From positions 620,001 through 684,000 of the forward strand of contig NZ_CP012075.1 of assembly GCF_001262015.1 (NCBI RefSeq): DNA of 64,000 nucleotides, read 5' to 3'. The position numbers and the translations under genes are program-made. This document shows positions 1-9,101 of the stretch, piece by piece. Below the pieces are notes generated by a model. The model was not told the DNA's origin. It searched no databases and was given only the letters and a program-made list of their open reading frames with translations. Numbering within the stretch: position 1 is the first letter of the stretch; each line of letters opens with the position of its first letter. Source of the DNA: Prevotella fusca JCM 17724. Its GTDB lineage: Bacteria > Bacteroidota > Bacteroidia > Bacteroidales > Bacteroidaceae.

Positions 1-1248
1 GCCGAGTACAGGCAGGGGAATGACGTGGAGCGTATCTACCGTATTCCTGACCGTATCGGCAACCTCTTTGAGACACGTGAGAAGGATGACCGTAAGTATG
101 GCACGGGCAGCAGGCTGGCGGAAGACCGTGACTACTTCTATCACTATGACTGTGAGGGCAACCTCGTGTTCAAGGAGTTCAGGACGCTGGACTGGACTGG
201 CATGTCCGTTCCGCTTGGCGGACAGAAGGCGCACCTGCAGGAGGAGCTCGGCATAACCTTCCGTGCCTTTGGTGCAGGCTGGCGTTATGACTGGCAGAGT
301 GACGGTATGCTGTCGAGGGTCGTCCGTCCTGACGGCAAGGAAGTGTCATTCGCATACGATGCGCTGGGCAGGCGGACCGAGAAAACCTATGAGGGTGTCA
401 CTACTCACTTCGTGTGGGACGGCAATGTTCCGCTGCACGAGTGGCAGGAAGTTGCTGCTGATGCCGGAAAGGCAGATGTCACAACCTGGCTCTTTGAGCA
501 GAACACGTTCATTCCTGCTGCCAAGCTCGCTGCCAACGGCGAGAGCTTCTCCATCGTGTCTGATTACCTCGGCACTCCCCTGCAGGCATTTGACAATAAC
601 GGCAACAAGGTATGGGAGCAGGAACTTGACATCTTCGGCAGAAAGAGGAAGGGAAACAATAAATCCTCCTTCATTCCGTTTAAGTACCAGGGGCAGTATG
701 AAGACGTTGAGACTGGGCTGTACTACAACCGATTCCGCTATTACGAACCTAATACTGGAACCTATATCAGCCAGGACCCGATAGGATTAGAAGGAGATAC
801 CCTTAACTTATATAATTACGTTGTTGATAATAATGACGGAATTGATCCTCTAGGTTTGTACAATCCTTATGGACATAAGAAGAATGGACAATTCAAAAAG
901 AAACCTGGTGCAAAACCAAAAGTCAAACCAAGTTTACATGGTAATTCTAGATCGTCTACCAAACCTGCTGTATTGTATGCCATGTATGATGGAGATGGTA
1001 ATTTCCAGAAATGGGGCATTACAGATAAAGTAAAGAACCCTAAATCTGGTCGTTATGGCAATTCTTTACCTGATGACTGGGATGTTAGAGAGATGAGTCG
1101 AGGAAAGAGAACTGATATGTTGGATTTAGAAAGAGAATTGTCTGAAAAGGTTCCAGGTCCTTTAAATCATGAAAGTTGGGCTGGAAGCAAAAAAGGTGAG
1201 ACGTTAAGTAATAAGGCCGAAGCTATATATAAGAAAGCAAATCATTGA
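1..1248 (+). CDS. Rhs C-terminal segment 1 with URI/GIY-YIG-like nuclease tip (5' end outside window)
   Basis: The reading frame is open from base 1, so this is the 3' part of a longer rhs gene. Bases 1-789 encode YD-type Rhs core ending in the conserved junction YISQDPIGL; after base 790 base composition drops and an unrelated tip of about 150 residues begins. The tip contains YAMYDGDGNFQKWGIT followed by a conserved R-Y and a later E/L-rich helix, the pattern of URI/GIY-YIG-fold nuclease toxins (Tox-URI2 class). Rhs proteins form a shell that encloses and delivers such a tip. The next gene begins 18 bases on and is the expected immunity partner. This is the only segment that could be the true end of an intact rhs gene. 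The tip assignment is by motif only; the Rhs call is certain. Confidence 0.8.
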   Translation, partial: AEYRQGNDVERIYRIPDRIGNLFETREKDDRKYGTGSRLAEDRDYFYHYDCEGNLVFKEFRTLDWTGMSVPLGGQKAHLQEELGITFRAFGAGWRYDWQSDGMLSRVVRPDGKEVSFAYDALGRRTEKTYEGVTTHFVWDGNVPLHEWQEVAADAGKADVTTWLFEQNTFIPAAKLAANGESFSIVSDYLGTPLQAFDNNGNKVWEQELDIFGRKRKGNNKSSFIPFKYQGQYEDVETGLYYNRFRYYEPNTGTYISQDPIGLEGDTLNLYNYVVDNNDGIDPLGLYNPYGHKKNGQFKKKPGAKPKVKPSLHGNSRSSTKPAVLYAMYDGDGNFQKWGITDKVKNPKSGRYGNSLPDDWDVREMSRGKRTDMLDLERELSEKVPGPLNHESWAGSKKGETLSNKAEAIYKKANH

Positions 1249-1266
1249 CATTTAATCGTTTGACAG

Positions 1267-1704
1267 ATGGAAATTATTGTAAGTTCTGTAATAGGTGGGC
1301 AACTAGTGCCTGAAGTTGGGATGGAGAAAAAACTACATCAAATAATAATTGAAATGAGGAAATCTCTAAAAAAACAGTTTGTAAATAATTCCTTTGAAGG
1401 GCTGTCCAAGATAAAGATCAATTTATACATTAGTGGAGATCTGTCAGAATATTGCTCCAAATCAGGAATAACAAAATATCGATATTTTCAGAAAAAGAAT
1501 GAATTTATTTCCGAGTTTTGTATTGATAGATATTATTGGAATTCTGAACCAATGCTTGATACGAAAAAGAAATTTCTATTGTTTTTAGAGAGTTCATTTA
1601 TAAATTTAGGGATTTTGATTAAGGAAAAACTAAAATCTAAAGGATATAACTTTGATAGTGAGATGTTTAAAGAAATAGCTTTAAAAAGCCTAATAGCACT
1701 ATAG
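1267..1704 (+). CDS. Putative immunity protein for the URI-like tip
   Basis: A 145-residue soluble protein without signal peptide or membrane segment, starting at ATG 1267, 18 bases after the stop of the toxin tip. Base composition is AT-rich like the tip and unlike the Rhs core. I do not recognise a family; the stretch FCIDRYYWNS in the second half and lysine-rich helices are all that stands out. Position directly behind a toxin tip is the only reason for calling it immunity, which is the normal gene order in Rhs loci. Confidence 0.55.
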   Translation: MEIIVSSVIGGQLVPEVGMEKKLHQIIIEMRKSLKKQFVNNSFEGLSKIKINLYISGDLSEYCSKSGITKYRYFQKKNEFISEFCIDRYYWNSEPMLDTKKKFLLFLESSFINLGILIKEKLKSKGYNFDSEMFKEIALKSLIAL

Positions 1705-1858
1705 AATGGACAACGACAATGAATGTTATTGATGTTTCATAGACCTTGAAGGGTCTTACGGAATTTGGAGTAATATCGTTTAATATCTGATTATCAACAA
1801 CTTTTGTAAATTCTATTCTTTTATTTCCCTTTATTTACTGAGTATTAAAGAATATAAT

Positions 1859-2218
1859 ATGTTTAAATTAGAATTTAAAGCAAATACTATCGTAGCTAAA
1901 AAGAATAGTAAGGACAATTATTATATGGTTGGTTTTGCAGATGACAAGTATAATTATAAGAATTATATATTGTTTCAAAGACCAATTATGTTGGATGACG
2001 ACGACGATCCAGATGCTGACTTAAATGGACTATATGCTGAATGTAATGGTGATATATGTTATAATGCTTGTAAGTCAGTACGAATGACAAGTAAGAGTTG
2101 TGTGTTTATTGTTCAAGATAGTACTATCATCGTAGATATAGAAAATATAAAGATAAACAAACGTTTTATAGAATATAGCAAGAGTATCTTTAAGGACTTG
2201 TTGGTTCTTGACCTTTAA
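1859..2218 (+). CDS. Imm10-like immunity protein (orphan)
   Basis: A 119-residue acidic, AT-rich gene. The block VGFADDKYNYKNYILFQR followed by an Asp-rich loop and a YAECNG strand resembles the Imm10 family (typically GFADD...YLxLQR). No toxin tip stands directly upstream: the preceding gene is the putative immunity gene of segment 1. It is therefore an orphan immunity gene, of the kind retained to protect against toxins of kin strains. Start ATG 1859 follows an AT-rich leader. Family call from motif memory, not a search. Confidence 0.55.
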   Translation: MFKLEFKANTIVAKKNSKDNYYMVGFADDKYNYKNYILFQRPIMLDDDDDPDADLNGLYAECNGDICYNACKSVRMTSKSCVFIVQDSTIIVDIENIKINKRFIEYSKSIFKDLLVLDL

Positions 2219-2271
2219 CCCTTTTTGCTCCTATTATTTAGTACAATATTCTTTTGTTTAGGAGCTTAGGG

Positions 2272-3118
2272 GAAGGATGACCGCAAGTATGGCACGGGCA
2301 GCAGGCTGGCGGAAGACCGTGACTACTTCTATCACTATGACTGCGAGGGCAACCTCGTGTTCAAGGAGTTCAGGACGCTGGACTGGGCCGGTGTGTCCGT
2401 TCCGCTCGGCGGACAGAAGGCGCACCTGGAGGAGGAGCTCGGCATAACCTTCCGTGCCTTTGGTGCAGGCTGGCGTTATGACTGGCAGAGTGACGGTATG
2501 CTGTCGAGGGTCGTCCGTCCTGACGGCAAGGAAGTGTCATTCGCATACGATGCGCTGGGTAGGCGGACCGAGAAGACCTATGAGGGCGTCGCTACTCACT
2601 TCGTGTGGGATGGCAATGTGCCGTTGCACGAGTGGCAGGAAGTCTCTTCTGATGCCGGAAGGGCAGATGTCACTACCTGGCTCTTCGAGCAGGACACGTT
2701 CATTCCTGCTGCCAAGCTCGCTGGCAACGGCGAGAGCTTCTCCATCGTGTCTGACTACCTCGGCACTCCCTTGCAGGCATTTGACAATAACGGCAACAAG
2801 GTTTGGGAGCAGGAGCTCGACATCTTCGGCAGGAAGAGGACGGGCAACAATAAATCCTCTTTCATTTCGTTTAAGTACCAGGGTCAGTATGAGGACATTG
2901 AGACGGGGCTGTACTACAACCGCTTCCGCTACTACGAACCGAATACTGGAACCTATATCAGTCAGGACCCGATAAGACTTAATGGCGGGCTATTGCTATT
3001 CGGATATGTTAGCAACTACATTAGTCAGGACCCGATAGGGTTATCGGAGGGAGATAATTTATATTCTTATGTACAAAATCCAACAATATGTATAGATACG
3101 TTTGGATTATCTGGGTAA
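2272..3118 (+). pseudogene. Displaced Rhs segment 2, no start codon, doubled junction
   Basis: Rhs core homology starts abruptly at about 2272 (KDDRKYG) in mid-domain, directly after AT-rich intergenic DNA, with no ATG or ribosome site; the first in-frame alternative start is GTG 2357. The core runs to YISQDPI (about 2950-2974), continues with a short scrap ending in GYVSN, and then repeats YISQDPIGL (about 3018-3042). This double junction suggests that one tip was replaced by recombination at the conserved site and left a stub. The frame closes at 3118, just where the toxin domain continues in another frame. It is best read as a silent cassette. Confidence 0.8.
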
Positions 3119-3518
3119 AGATGGATGGGGAAAACAAAAAAAGATGGGACTCCATACAAGAAACCTGGTCCCTAAGCCCAGAGGAACAGGAGCACACAAT
3201 GCAAAAATAGAAGAAATTATTAATCGAGAAGCATCAAAACCAGGTATTACTCATATCGGTGGCGGGTCAAAGAGTGAAATAACTATCAATACCCCAAATG
3301 GTAGTAAACCTTATCGAAGAATGGATACTTCATTCCAAAGAGCAGATGGTAGTATTTATCATATAAATGTTGGTAGGACGTTGAATGATGATAAGGCAGG
3401 TATAAAGAGAGAGCGATTAGCTCTTGAAGATGATCTTAATGATGGACATGACGTTTCGTTTGAAGGTTATGGGAGGGATTCGAATTTTAGAAAAAACAAA
3501 AAAACAGACACTCATTAA
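3119..3518 (+). pseudogene. Toxin tip of segment 2, frameshifted from its Rhs core (putative PD-(D/E)XK-like nuclease)
   Basis: The tip continues the segment-2 protein one frame over: the joint is near GLSG|KDGWGK at about 3112-3125. The roughly 130-residue domain contains YRRMDTSF, DGSIYHINVG and RERLALEDDL. I recognise this as the end of many Rhs tips of the form R-x-D...DG-x-Y-x-INVGK...RE-x-AL-x-DL, thought to be restriction-fold nucleases. The single-base frame change would stop toxin synthesis unless corrected. The open frame reaches back to 3102, but there is no good start. An intact downstream immunity candidate is retained. Confidence 0.55.
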
Positions 3519-3524
3519 TTGCTT

Positions 3525-4046
3525 ATGTCTTATATAAATGTTATTATGCCTTTAGTTGAGTTTGTGCCATATATTAACGATATGGTCGTGAAGTATGATT
3601 GTGTTGTATATTTAAGGGAAAAGAAAACAAAAGATGTTTTTTATACAGCAAAACTCAATATGGCAAATTATAGAAGTGTTATTGGTGATGGTATAGAGGA
3701 CAAGTTGTTTTTCTTTGTCTCTTTAAAAGATTACAACGAAGCAGGTATTTCTTTTTATGATGATGAAGTATGCAAGGGAACTATTGAAGGAATAGGAGGA
3801 AGGGCAAATGAAAACGAAGTTGAGTTGATTTCATTGCGGTTGATTTCTAAAGAACCTGAAGGAGAGATTAAAAGACTATTTAATGCCATAAGGAATAAAC
3901 TAAAGAAAGATCCAACTATAGGCGTTGGTGTTCAAAGTGGCTCATCGAGGTATCCTAAATTCTTTTATCAGAAGTCGCTGACAGACAATAAGGTCTTTAA
4001 GTTTGACCTCAATAATGACAAATTGCCTGTTATCAAGCCATTGTAG
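3525..4046 (+). CDS. Putative immunity protein for the segment-2 tip
   Basis: A 173-residue soluble protein starting at ATG 3525 (MSYINVIMPL), only a few bases after the toxin stop at 3518. It is AT-rich, with no signal peptide or membrane segment. I do not recognise the family. Visible features are an N-terminal YLREKKTKDVFYTAKLN strand pair, a Gly-rich loop (GTIEGIGGRANE) and a basic C-terminal half. The immunity role is inferred from position behind a toxin tip. Confidence 0.5.
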   Translation: MSYINVIMPLVEFVPYINDMVVKYDCVVYLREKKTKDVFYTAKLNMANYRSVIGDGIEDKLFFFVSLKDYNEAGISFYDDEVCKGTIEGIGGRANENEVELISLRLISKEPEGEIKRLFNAIRNKLKKDPTIGVGVQSGSSRYPKFFYQKSLTDNKVFKFDLNNDKLPVIKPL

Positions 4047-4175
4047 TAGATATTAAACTCAAATCGGTAATTAGAGATTTTGGAGAGAAAAGCGTTATGA
4101 ATTGCTATCAGTTATTGGAGAAAATATATTACTTCACGCATTACAATTACCATACATCTTGAATTTCCTGACAAA

Positions 4176-4661
4176 ATGAAAGCGAAATTTTCTAATGACC
4201 GCATTTGGGTTAAAGTGTTGCTACAGATTGAAATTCCTCGGCTAAGCGAGGATGTTGATATAGTTTCTATACGGAAAATATTAAATGAGTATGTAAATTC
4301 TCTTATTCCTCGGATCAATATCCAAGATTTAAAGGATTGGAGTCTTTTGATATGGGTAGCTTTCCGGTCTACAAATGGAATCGGCGTTTTTAAACGAGCA
4401 AGACGTTACCCTTCAGATAAAGAATTTGAATTTTCGATTTCTGTTACTATCCCAGATGATAATCAGGCTTCGTATGGTCTTTCCAAAGTAAAAGAAGCAT
4501 TCTACACACCACTGAATGATAAAAGTTTTTATAGCTTAGAATTTAACTTTGAAGACTACAACAATTTATACGAATACATTCTTGACAGTTCTAAACATGC
4601 AATAGATTTGGCCTTTATAAATGGTATTACATGTAATGGCAAAAAGATTAAGTTTCAATAA
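4176..4661 (+). CDS. Imm9-like orphan immunity protein, possibly 5'-truncated
   Basis: A 161-residue AT-rich protein. The segment FKRARRYPSDKEFEFSISV, a following YGL, and a C-terminal block ending NGITCNGKKIKFQ recall a Bacteroidota immunity family I associate with Imm9. The frame stays open upstream of ATG 4176 and encodes ITITIHLEFPDK, which looks like a missing N-terminal strand, but no in-frame ATG is present there, so the gene may have lost its start. No cognate tip lies upstream, so it is another orphan. Confidence 0.45.
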   Translation: MKAKFSNDRIWVKVLLQIEIPRLSEDVDIVSIRKILNEYVNSLIPRINIQDLKDWSLLIWVAFRSTNGIGVFKRARRYPSDKEFEFSISVTIPDDNQASYGLSKVKEAFYTPLNDKSFYSLEFNFEDYNNLYEYILDSSKHAIDLAFINGITCNGKKIKFQ

Positions 4662-4717
4662 TAATGGTGATACTCTAATGTATTATTAAGGTATGTGAGT
4701 TTGATCTTTCAAGAAAA

Positions 4718-5089
4718 AAGGAATCATTAACAGCTGAAGCAACAATTAAATGATCAGATTTAGGTACAGGAACAGATACAAACGCTGCATCTAGGAAGTA
4801 TGCAAGAAGTCTTGGTAATGCAGATGATGATGCTGGTCACATAATAGGAAAACAGCTTGGAGGTTCAGGTGGAAAGAAAAATGTTTTCCCACAAAACTTT
4901 CATGTAAATAGAGGCGAGTTTGCACAGGTTGAAGGACGTGTTGTCGATTTCGTTGACTTACATGGGCAAGCTGACATTCAAATAAAATTCCAGTATAAAA
5001 ACGGTGGAACGCGTCCAACAAAAATAACTTATACTGCAACCGCACCAGACAAGAGCAGAATTAAGAAAACGTTTAAAAAGACTCATTAA
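4718..5089 (+). pseudogene. Orphan DNA/RNA non-specific nuclease tip, copy 1 (stop codon inside, no Rhs core)
   Basis: About 120 codons matching the tip at 8,730-9,101 but without any Rhs core in front. It keeps the nuclease signature DDAGHIIGKQLGG, then NVFPQNFHVNRGEF and a late E, as in Endonuclea_NS_2-type toxins in which the GH histidine and a following Asn/Glu serve metal and catalysis. A TGA at 4751 interrupts the frame. The downstream immunity gene is intact. The remnant lies at the left edge of the 2.7-kb direct repeat. Confidence 0.75.
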
Positions 5090-5101
5090 TGTAAATTAAA
5101 T

Positions 5102-5521
5102 ATGGACAAGATTGAAGTTGCTAAAAATAGACTCTCTAATTTCATTAAAGCAATGAATTTGTGGGAAAAAGAATGTAATAGGAATGAAGAGGAAGATATT
5201 GACGAAACAGAGCAGTTTAGGTTACAAAAACAAATGCTTACTGATATCTTTTCAGAATATTGCACAGAAAGAAAAAGGCAAAATGGACGTCCTAACACTA
5301 TATCGTATGGGGCAGAAGGCTCATTTGAGTATGACCCTGAAGAAGAGAGAATAATTAATACAAATGAGTGTGAAAATAAGGTGTTAATTACCACGAAAAG
5401 AGAGAAGCCTATGCAAGAAGAGTTTATTTACACTTTGCTATGGAAAGGGGGAAACTGGTTATTGGATTCCAAAAAAAGATATTCCAGATGGAAAAACAAG
5501 TGGGAGGTCGTCTCATTGTAA
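5102..5521 (+). CDS. NTF2-fold-like immunity protein, copy 1
   Basis: A 139-residue protein starting at ATG 5102, 12 bases after the nuclease remnant. It is nearly identical to the gene at 9114-9533. It has a charged N-terminal helix, a central strand region (SFEYDPEEERI) and a C-terminal TLLWKGGNWLLDSKKRY, compatible with a cone-shaped NTF2-like fold seen in immunity proteins of nuclease toxins; this family call is tentative. Its toxin copy is dead, yet the immunity gene remains open. Confidence 0.6.
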   Translation: MDKIEVAKNRLSNFIKAMNLWEKECNRNEEEDIDETEQFRLQKQMLTDIFSEYCTERKRQNGRPNTISYGAEGSFEYDPEEERIINTNECENKVLITTKREKPMQEEFIYTLLWKGGNWLLDSKKRYSRWKNKWEVVSL

Positions 5522-5611
5522 ATCTCCACTCTTCAAATCATCCAATAATAAGTTGCATTTGACAAAATCAAGAATTTCTTTAAAATGGTAATGTAACAGA
5601 ACAGATTCTAA

Positions 5612-7912
5612 ACACTGAATTTTATACGCAAGTTCAACAGCCGGCAGGAACTCCGGCAGCTTGTCTTCCCGAATGGCATTCACCGTACATGGGACTATGA
5701 TGAGCGTGGAAGACTTGTCAAGGCAACGGATGTCAAGGGCAACGTGACTTCCTATGGCTATGATGACGCTGACAATCTGATACGCCTGCATGAACCGGAT
5801 GGCAATGTACACGATTTCTCCTATGACACCTCGGGCAACCTTGTCATGGCTTCCGACCGGCTGCGCAAGGTGGAGTTCGAGTACGGACCGCTGGGAACGC
5901 TCATCGGCAGGCGACAGTTCGACCATCATGTGCGTTTCCGTTATGACGGTGAGCTGCAGCTGCGCGAGATCATCAACGAGGGCGGCGAACGCTATTCCTT
6001 CCGTCTTGACGGACTCGGCCGTGTCGTAGAGGAGACGGGCTTTGACGGACTGCAGCGTAAGTACCTTCGTGATGGTGCCGGCAGGGTAATACGGGTTGTC
6101 CGCCCCGAGGGAAGACGGACTGACTATGAGTATGACGGTGTGGGCAATATCCTGCAGGAAACACATCATGACGGGCGGACAAGCTGTTTTGCCTATGACG
6201 GGGACGGACAGCTGCTGCGTGCAGAGAACAAGGAGATGAAGGTTGCCTTCAAGCACGACACAGGGGGGCGGATAGTGAAGGAGACACAGGGCGAACACAG
6301 TATCATGCGCAAGTATGAGCGCACAGGACGACACGTGCATACTGAGAGCAGTCTTGGGGCAAGCATTGACTATGCCCACGACAGGGATGGCAACCTCAGC
6401 GGGATGAACAGCGGAGGATGGTCAGCCAGATGGCAGCGTGACAGGGTAGGCCTGGAGACGGAGCGTGAACTTACAGGCGGAGTGCATGTAAGGACGCATC
6501 ATGACAGCCTTGGACGTGAGACCTACAAGTCAGTAGGTGCACGCAATGTCGAGCAGTTCCACCGCAGCTACACCTGGGGCATCGGCAACCGTCTTCATGC
6601 AACCGAGGACGGTCTTACGGGTCGCCGGGTCCGCTATGACTACGACGAGTTCGACGATCTTCTTTCCGCCGAGTACAGGCAGGGGAATGACGTGGAGCGC
6701 ATCTACCGTATTCCTGACCGTATCGGCAACCTCTTTGAGACACGTGAGAAGGATGACCGTAAGTATGGCACGGGCAGCAGGCTGGCGGAAGACCGTGACT
6801 ACTTCTATCACTATGACTGCGAGGGCAACCTCGTGTTCAAGGAGTTCAGGACGCTGGACTGGGCTGGTGTGGCCGTTCCGCTTGGCGGACAGAAAGCGCA
6901 CCTGGAGGAGGAGCTCGGCATAACCTTCCGTGCCTTTGGTGCAGGCTGGCGTTATGACTGGCAGAGTGACGGTATGCTGTCGAGGGTCGTCCGTCCTGAC
7001 GGCAAGGAAGTGTCATTCGCATACGATGCGCTGGGCAGGCGGACCGAGAAGACCTATGAGGGTGTGACCACTCACTTCGTGTGGGACGGCAATGTTCCGC
7101 TGCACGAGTGGCAGGAAGTTGCTTCTGATGCCGGAAAGGCAGATGTCACCACCTGGCTCTTTGAGCAGAACACGTTTATTCCAGCTGCCAAGCTCGCTGC
7201 CAACGGCGAGAGCTTCTCCATCGTGTCTGATTACCTCGGCACTCCCCTGCAGGCATTTGACAATAACGGCAACAAGGTATGGGAGCAGGAACTTGACATC
7301 TTCGGCAGAAAGAGGAAGGGAAACAATAAATCCTCCTTCATTCCGTTTAAGTACCAGGGGCAGTATGAAGACGTTGAGACTGGGCTGTACTACAACCGAT
7401 TCCGCTACTATGAACCGAGGACGGGAAGTTATATTAGTCAAGACCCGATTGGATTAGCAGGTGACAATCCAACATTATATTCGTATGTAGGAGAACCAAA
7501 TAAGTGGATAGACCTATTGGGATTATCAAAAACTCCGACATCTACACTGCAAAAAAAATGGGAAAATCATGTCGGTTCTAAGCATATACATTCTGATATA
7601 CATCATGGTTTTCCAGAGGAATTTTCAAGCAGATTTAAAAATATAGCAGATATTGATGTAAATAATCCGAAGTATTATTATAATCTGCCTAAATCTAAAC
7701 ATACTCGGAAGCCTGGTATCCACACAAATAGTTCACGTACAGGAAAAAATTGGAATAAAACATGGTCTGGTATTTTGGATCGGGTTGAAAAGATGAAATT
7801 ATCTAAGAATGAAGCAAAAACCTTTCTTGAGGCAAGGCTAAGGGAGCTTGCACGGAAAGAACGGATCAGTAAATATAATTCGGAAGCTGTAAAAAGAATT
7901 GGTAACCATTAA
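5612..7912 (+). CDS. Displaced Rhs segment 3 with HH-motif (HNH/Endo VII-like) nuclease tip
   Basis: The frame is open from 5612 after a TAA; Rhs homology starts near 5638 (SRQELRQLV). The first plausible initiator is GTG 5744 and no ribosome site is evident, so expression as it stands is doubtful. About 600 residues of YD repeats (RYDxxG-type) lead to YISQDPIGL at about 7,430-7,455. The tip of about 150 residues holds SDIHHGFPEEF, NNPKYYYNLP, KH and a final NWNKTW block, an arrangement of His/Asn/Trp typical of HNH/Endo VII-type toxin nucleases. The next gene is a SUKH immunity protein 14 bases on. Rhs identity is certain; tip class is by motif. Confidence 0.75.
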   Translation, partial: TLNFIRKFNSRQELRQLVFPNGIHRTWDYDERGRLVKATDVKGNVTSYGYDDADNLIRLHEPDGNVHDFSYDTSGNLVMASDRLRKVEFEYGPLGTLIGRRQFDHHVRFRYDGELQLREIINEGGERYSFRLDGLGRVVEETGFDGLQRKYLRDGAGRVIRVVRPEGRRTDYEYDGVGNILQETHHDGRTSCFAYDGDGQLLRAENKEMKVAFKHDTGGRIVKETQGEHSIMRKYERTGRHVHTESSLGASIDYAHDRDGNLSGMNSGGWSARWQRDRVGLETERELTGGVHVRTHHDSLGRETYKSVGARNVEQFHRSYTWGIGNRLHATEDGLTGRRVRYDYDEFDDLLSAEYRQGNDVERIYRIPDRIGNLFETREKDDRKYGTGSRLAEDRDYFYHYDCEGNLVFKEFRTLDWAGVAVPLGGQKAHLEEELGITFRAFGAGWRYDWQSDGMLSRVVRPDGKEVSFAYDALGRRTEKTYEGVTTHFVWDGNVPLHEWQEVASDAGKADVTTWLFEQNTFIPAAKLAANGESFSIVSDYLGTPLQAFDNNGNKVWEQELDIFGRKRKGNNKSSFIPFKYQGQYEDVETGLYYNRFRYYEPRTGSYISQDPIGLAGDNPTLYSYVGEPNKWIDLLGLSKTPTSTLQKKWENHVGSKHIHSDIHHGFPEEFSSRFKNIADIDVNNPKYYYNLPKSKHTRKPGIHTNSSRTGKNWNKTWSGILDRVEKMKLSKNEAKTFLEARLRELARKERISKYNSEAVKRIGNH

Positions 7913-7926
7913 ACATTGAGTTTATT

Positions 7927-8445
7927 ATGATTTTTAGGAAACTATCGGAATATGAAGTATTAGAAAGAATGGAACAAAGAAAGGTAGTACTTCGGAAATT
8001 GGATAAGCTACCCTTATTAGACAAGTTCTACCTTTCCTTCGTCTCAAAATACGAAGGCATAGAGATTACACCTGACATTGAAGTGTTTGGATATGAGAAA
8101 GCGTTATGCGAAAATCGCTATTTGGCAGCTAATTATGGCAATATAAGTGAAAAAGTTTGGCTAGTTGGCACTTCTGGACAAGGCGATGAATGGTTTATAA
8201 ACAGGGAAAACAACTTTGTGTTATTCTATGATCATAATCAAGGGGAATATTCTAACATTAGCCAGTTTACATGTTTAAACATTTCATTTTGCAATTTTCT
8301 ACAAATGGCTTTTTTATACCAAGACTTAGAAGAATTGTTGGACAAACAAGGACCTGTAGATAAGACTCTGATTGATAATTTTATTAAAGAGGTTAATTCC
8401 ATACACCCTGATCTATACACGACCTACCCTTATAAGTATTTCTGA
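7927..8445 (+). CDS. SUKH (SMI1/KNR4-like) immunity protein
   Basis: A 172-residue AT-rich protein following the HH nuclease tip. The central block VGTSGQGDEWFINRENNFVL followed by FYDHNQGEY and a C-terminal ISFCNFLQMAFLY is characteristic of SUKH-superfamily immunity proteins, which bind a wide range of nuclease tips directly. Start ATG 7927 lies 14 bases after the toxin stop. Its 3' end runs into the truncated Rhs segment 4, which begins about 12 bases after the stop. Confidence 0.7.
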   Translation: MIFRKLSEYEVLERMEQRKVVLRKLDKLPLLDKFYLSFVSKYEGIEITPDIEVFGYEKALCENRYLAANYGNISEKVWLVGTSGQGDEWFINRENNFVLFYDHNQGEYSNISQFTCLNISFCNFLQMAFLYQDLEELLDKQGPVDKTLIDNFIKEVNSIHPDLYTTYPYKYF

Positions 8446-8457
8446 TTTTATAGAGAA

Positions 8458-9101
8458 GGAGCAGGAGCTTGACATCTTCGGCAGGAAGAGCAGCAATAAC
8501 TCCTCCTTCATTCCGTTTAAGTATCAGGGGCAGTATGAGGATGTTGAGACGGGGCCGTATTACAACCGCTTCCGCTACTATGAGCCGAATACAGGAACCT
8601 ATATCAGTCAGGACCCGATAGGATTGGCTGGAAATAATCCCACGTTGTATGGATACGTAAACGATATTAATACACATTTGGATGTTTTAGGACTCACTAT
8701 AATTCCTACAGTTACAAGGGGTGCAAACAAGGAAGTATTAACAGCGGAAGCGACAATTAAAAGATCAGATTTAGGTACAGGATCAAATACAAACGCTGCA
8801 TCAAGGAAATATGCAAGAAGTCTTGGTAATGTAGATGATGATGCTGGTCACATGATAGGAAAACAGCTTGGAGGTTCAGGTGGAAAGAGAAATGTTTTTC
8901 CACAAGACTTTCATGTGAATAGAGGTGAGTTTGCACAGTTTGAAGGACGTGTTGTCGATTTCGTTGACTTACATGGGCAAGCTGACATTCAAATAAAATT
9001 CCAGTATAAAAACGGTGGAACACGCCCAACAAAAATAACTTATACTGCAAACTGCACCAGATAAAAGTAGAATTAAGAAAACGTTTAAAAATACTCATTA
9101 A
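8458..9101 (+). pseudogene. Displaced Rhs segment 4: shortest core plus DNA/RNA non-specific nuclease tip, late frameshift
   Basis: Only about 55 residues of Rhs core remain (from EQELDIFGRK to YISQDPIGL), without start codon. The tip carries DDAGHMIGKQLGG and NVFPQDFHVNRGEF, the His-Asn-Glu signature of Endonuclea_NS_2-type nucleases. Compared with copy 1, one extra base near 9050 (TYTAN versus TYTAT) ends the frame at 9064, whereas the homologous end lies at 9101. The catalytic block is before the change. The intact immunity gene follows 12 bases after the ancestral stop. Confidence 0.75.

Larger units (their letters stand above)
4718..7425 (+). repeat. Direct repeat, left copy (offset 4,012 bp)
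   Basis: The nuclease tip, its immunity gene, the 120-base spacer and the Rhs core of segment 3 recur at 8,730-11,437 in the same order at a constant offset of 4,012 bases (immunity start 5102 versus 9114, GTG 5744 versus 9756). Divergence begins just before the YISQDPIGL junction, where the tips differ. Recombination between copies would delete or duplicate the HH-nuclease tip and SUKH gene. Confidence 0.85.

Noticed and set aside
2228..2266. GCTCCTA...TAGGAGC inverted repeat before Rhs segment 2 as a terminator
   Set aside because: Only a 7-bp stem with a loop of about 25 bases and no T run after it.
5513..6379. Long open frame on the minus strand opposite Rhs segment 3 (and its twin at 9672-10391)
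   Set aside because: It is the antisense shadow of GC-rich YD repeats, duplicated with them; no start signal or protein family, and composition fits the opposite strand.
8372..8457. In-frame upstream extension of Rhs segment 4 into the SUKH gene
   Set aside because: It starts at a TTG and lies wholly within the SUKH coding region in another frame, so it is a chance open frame.
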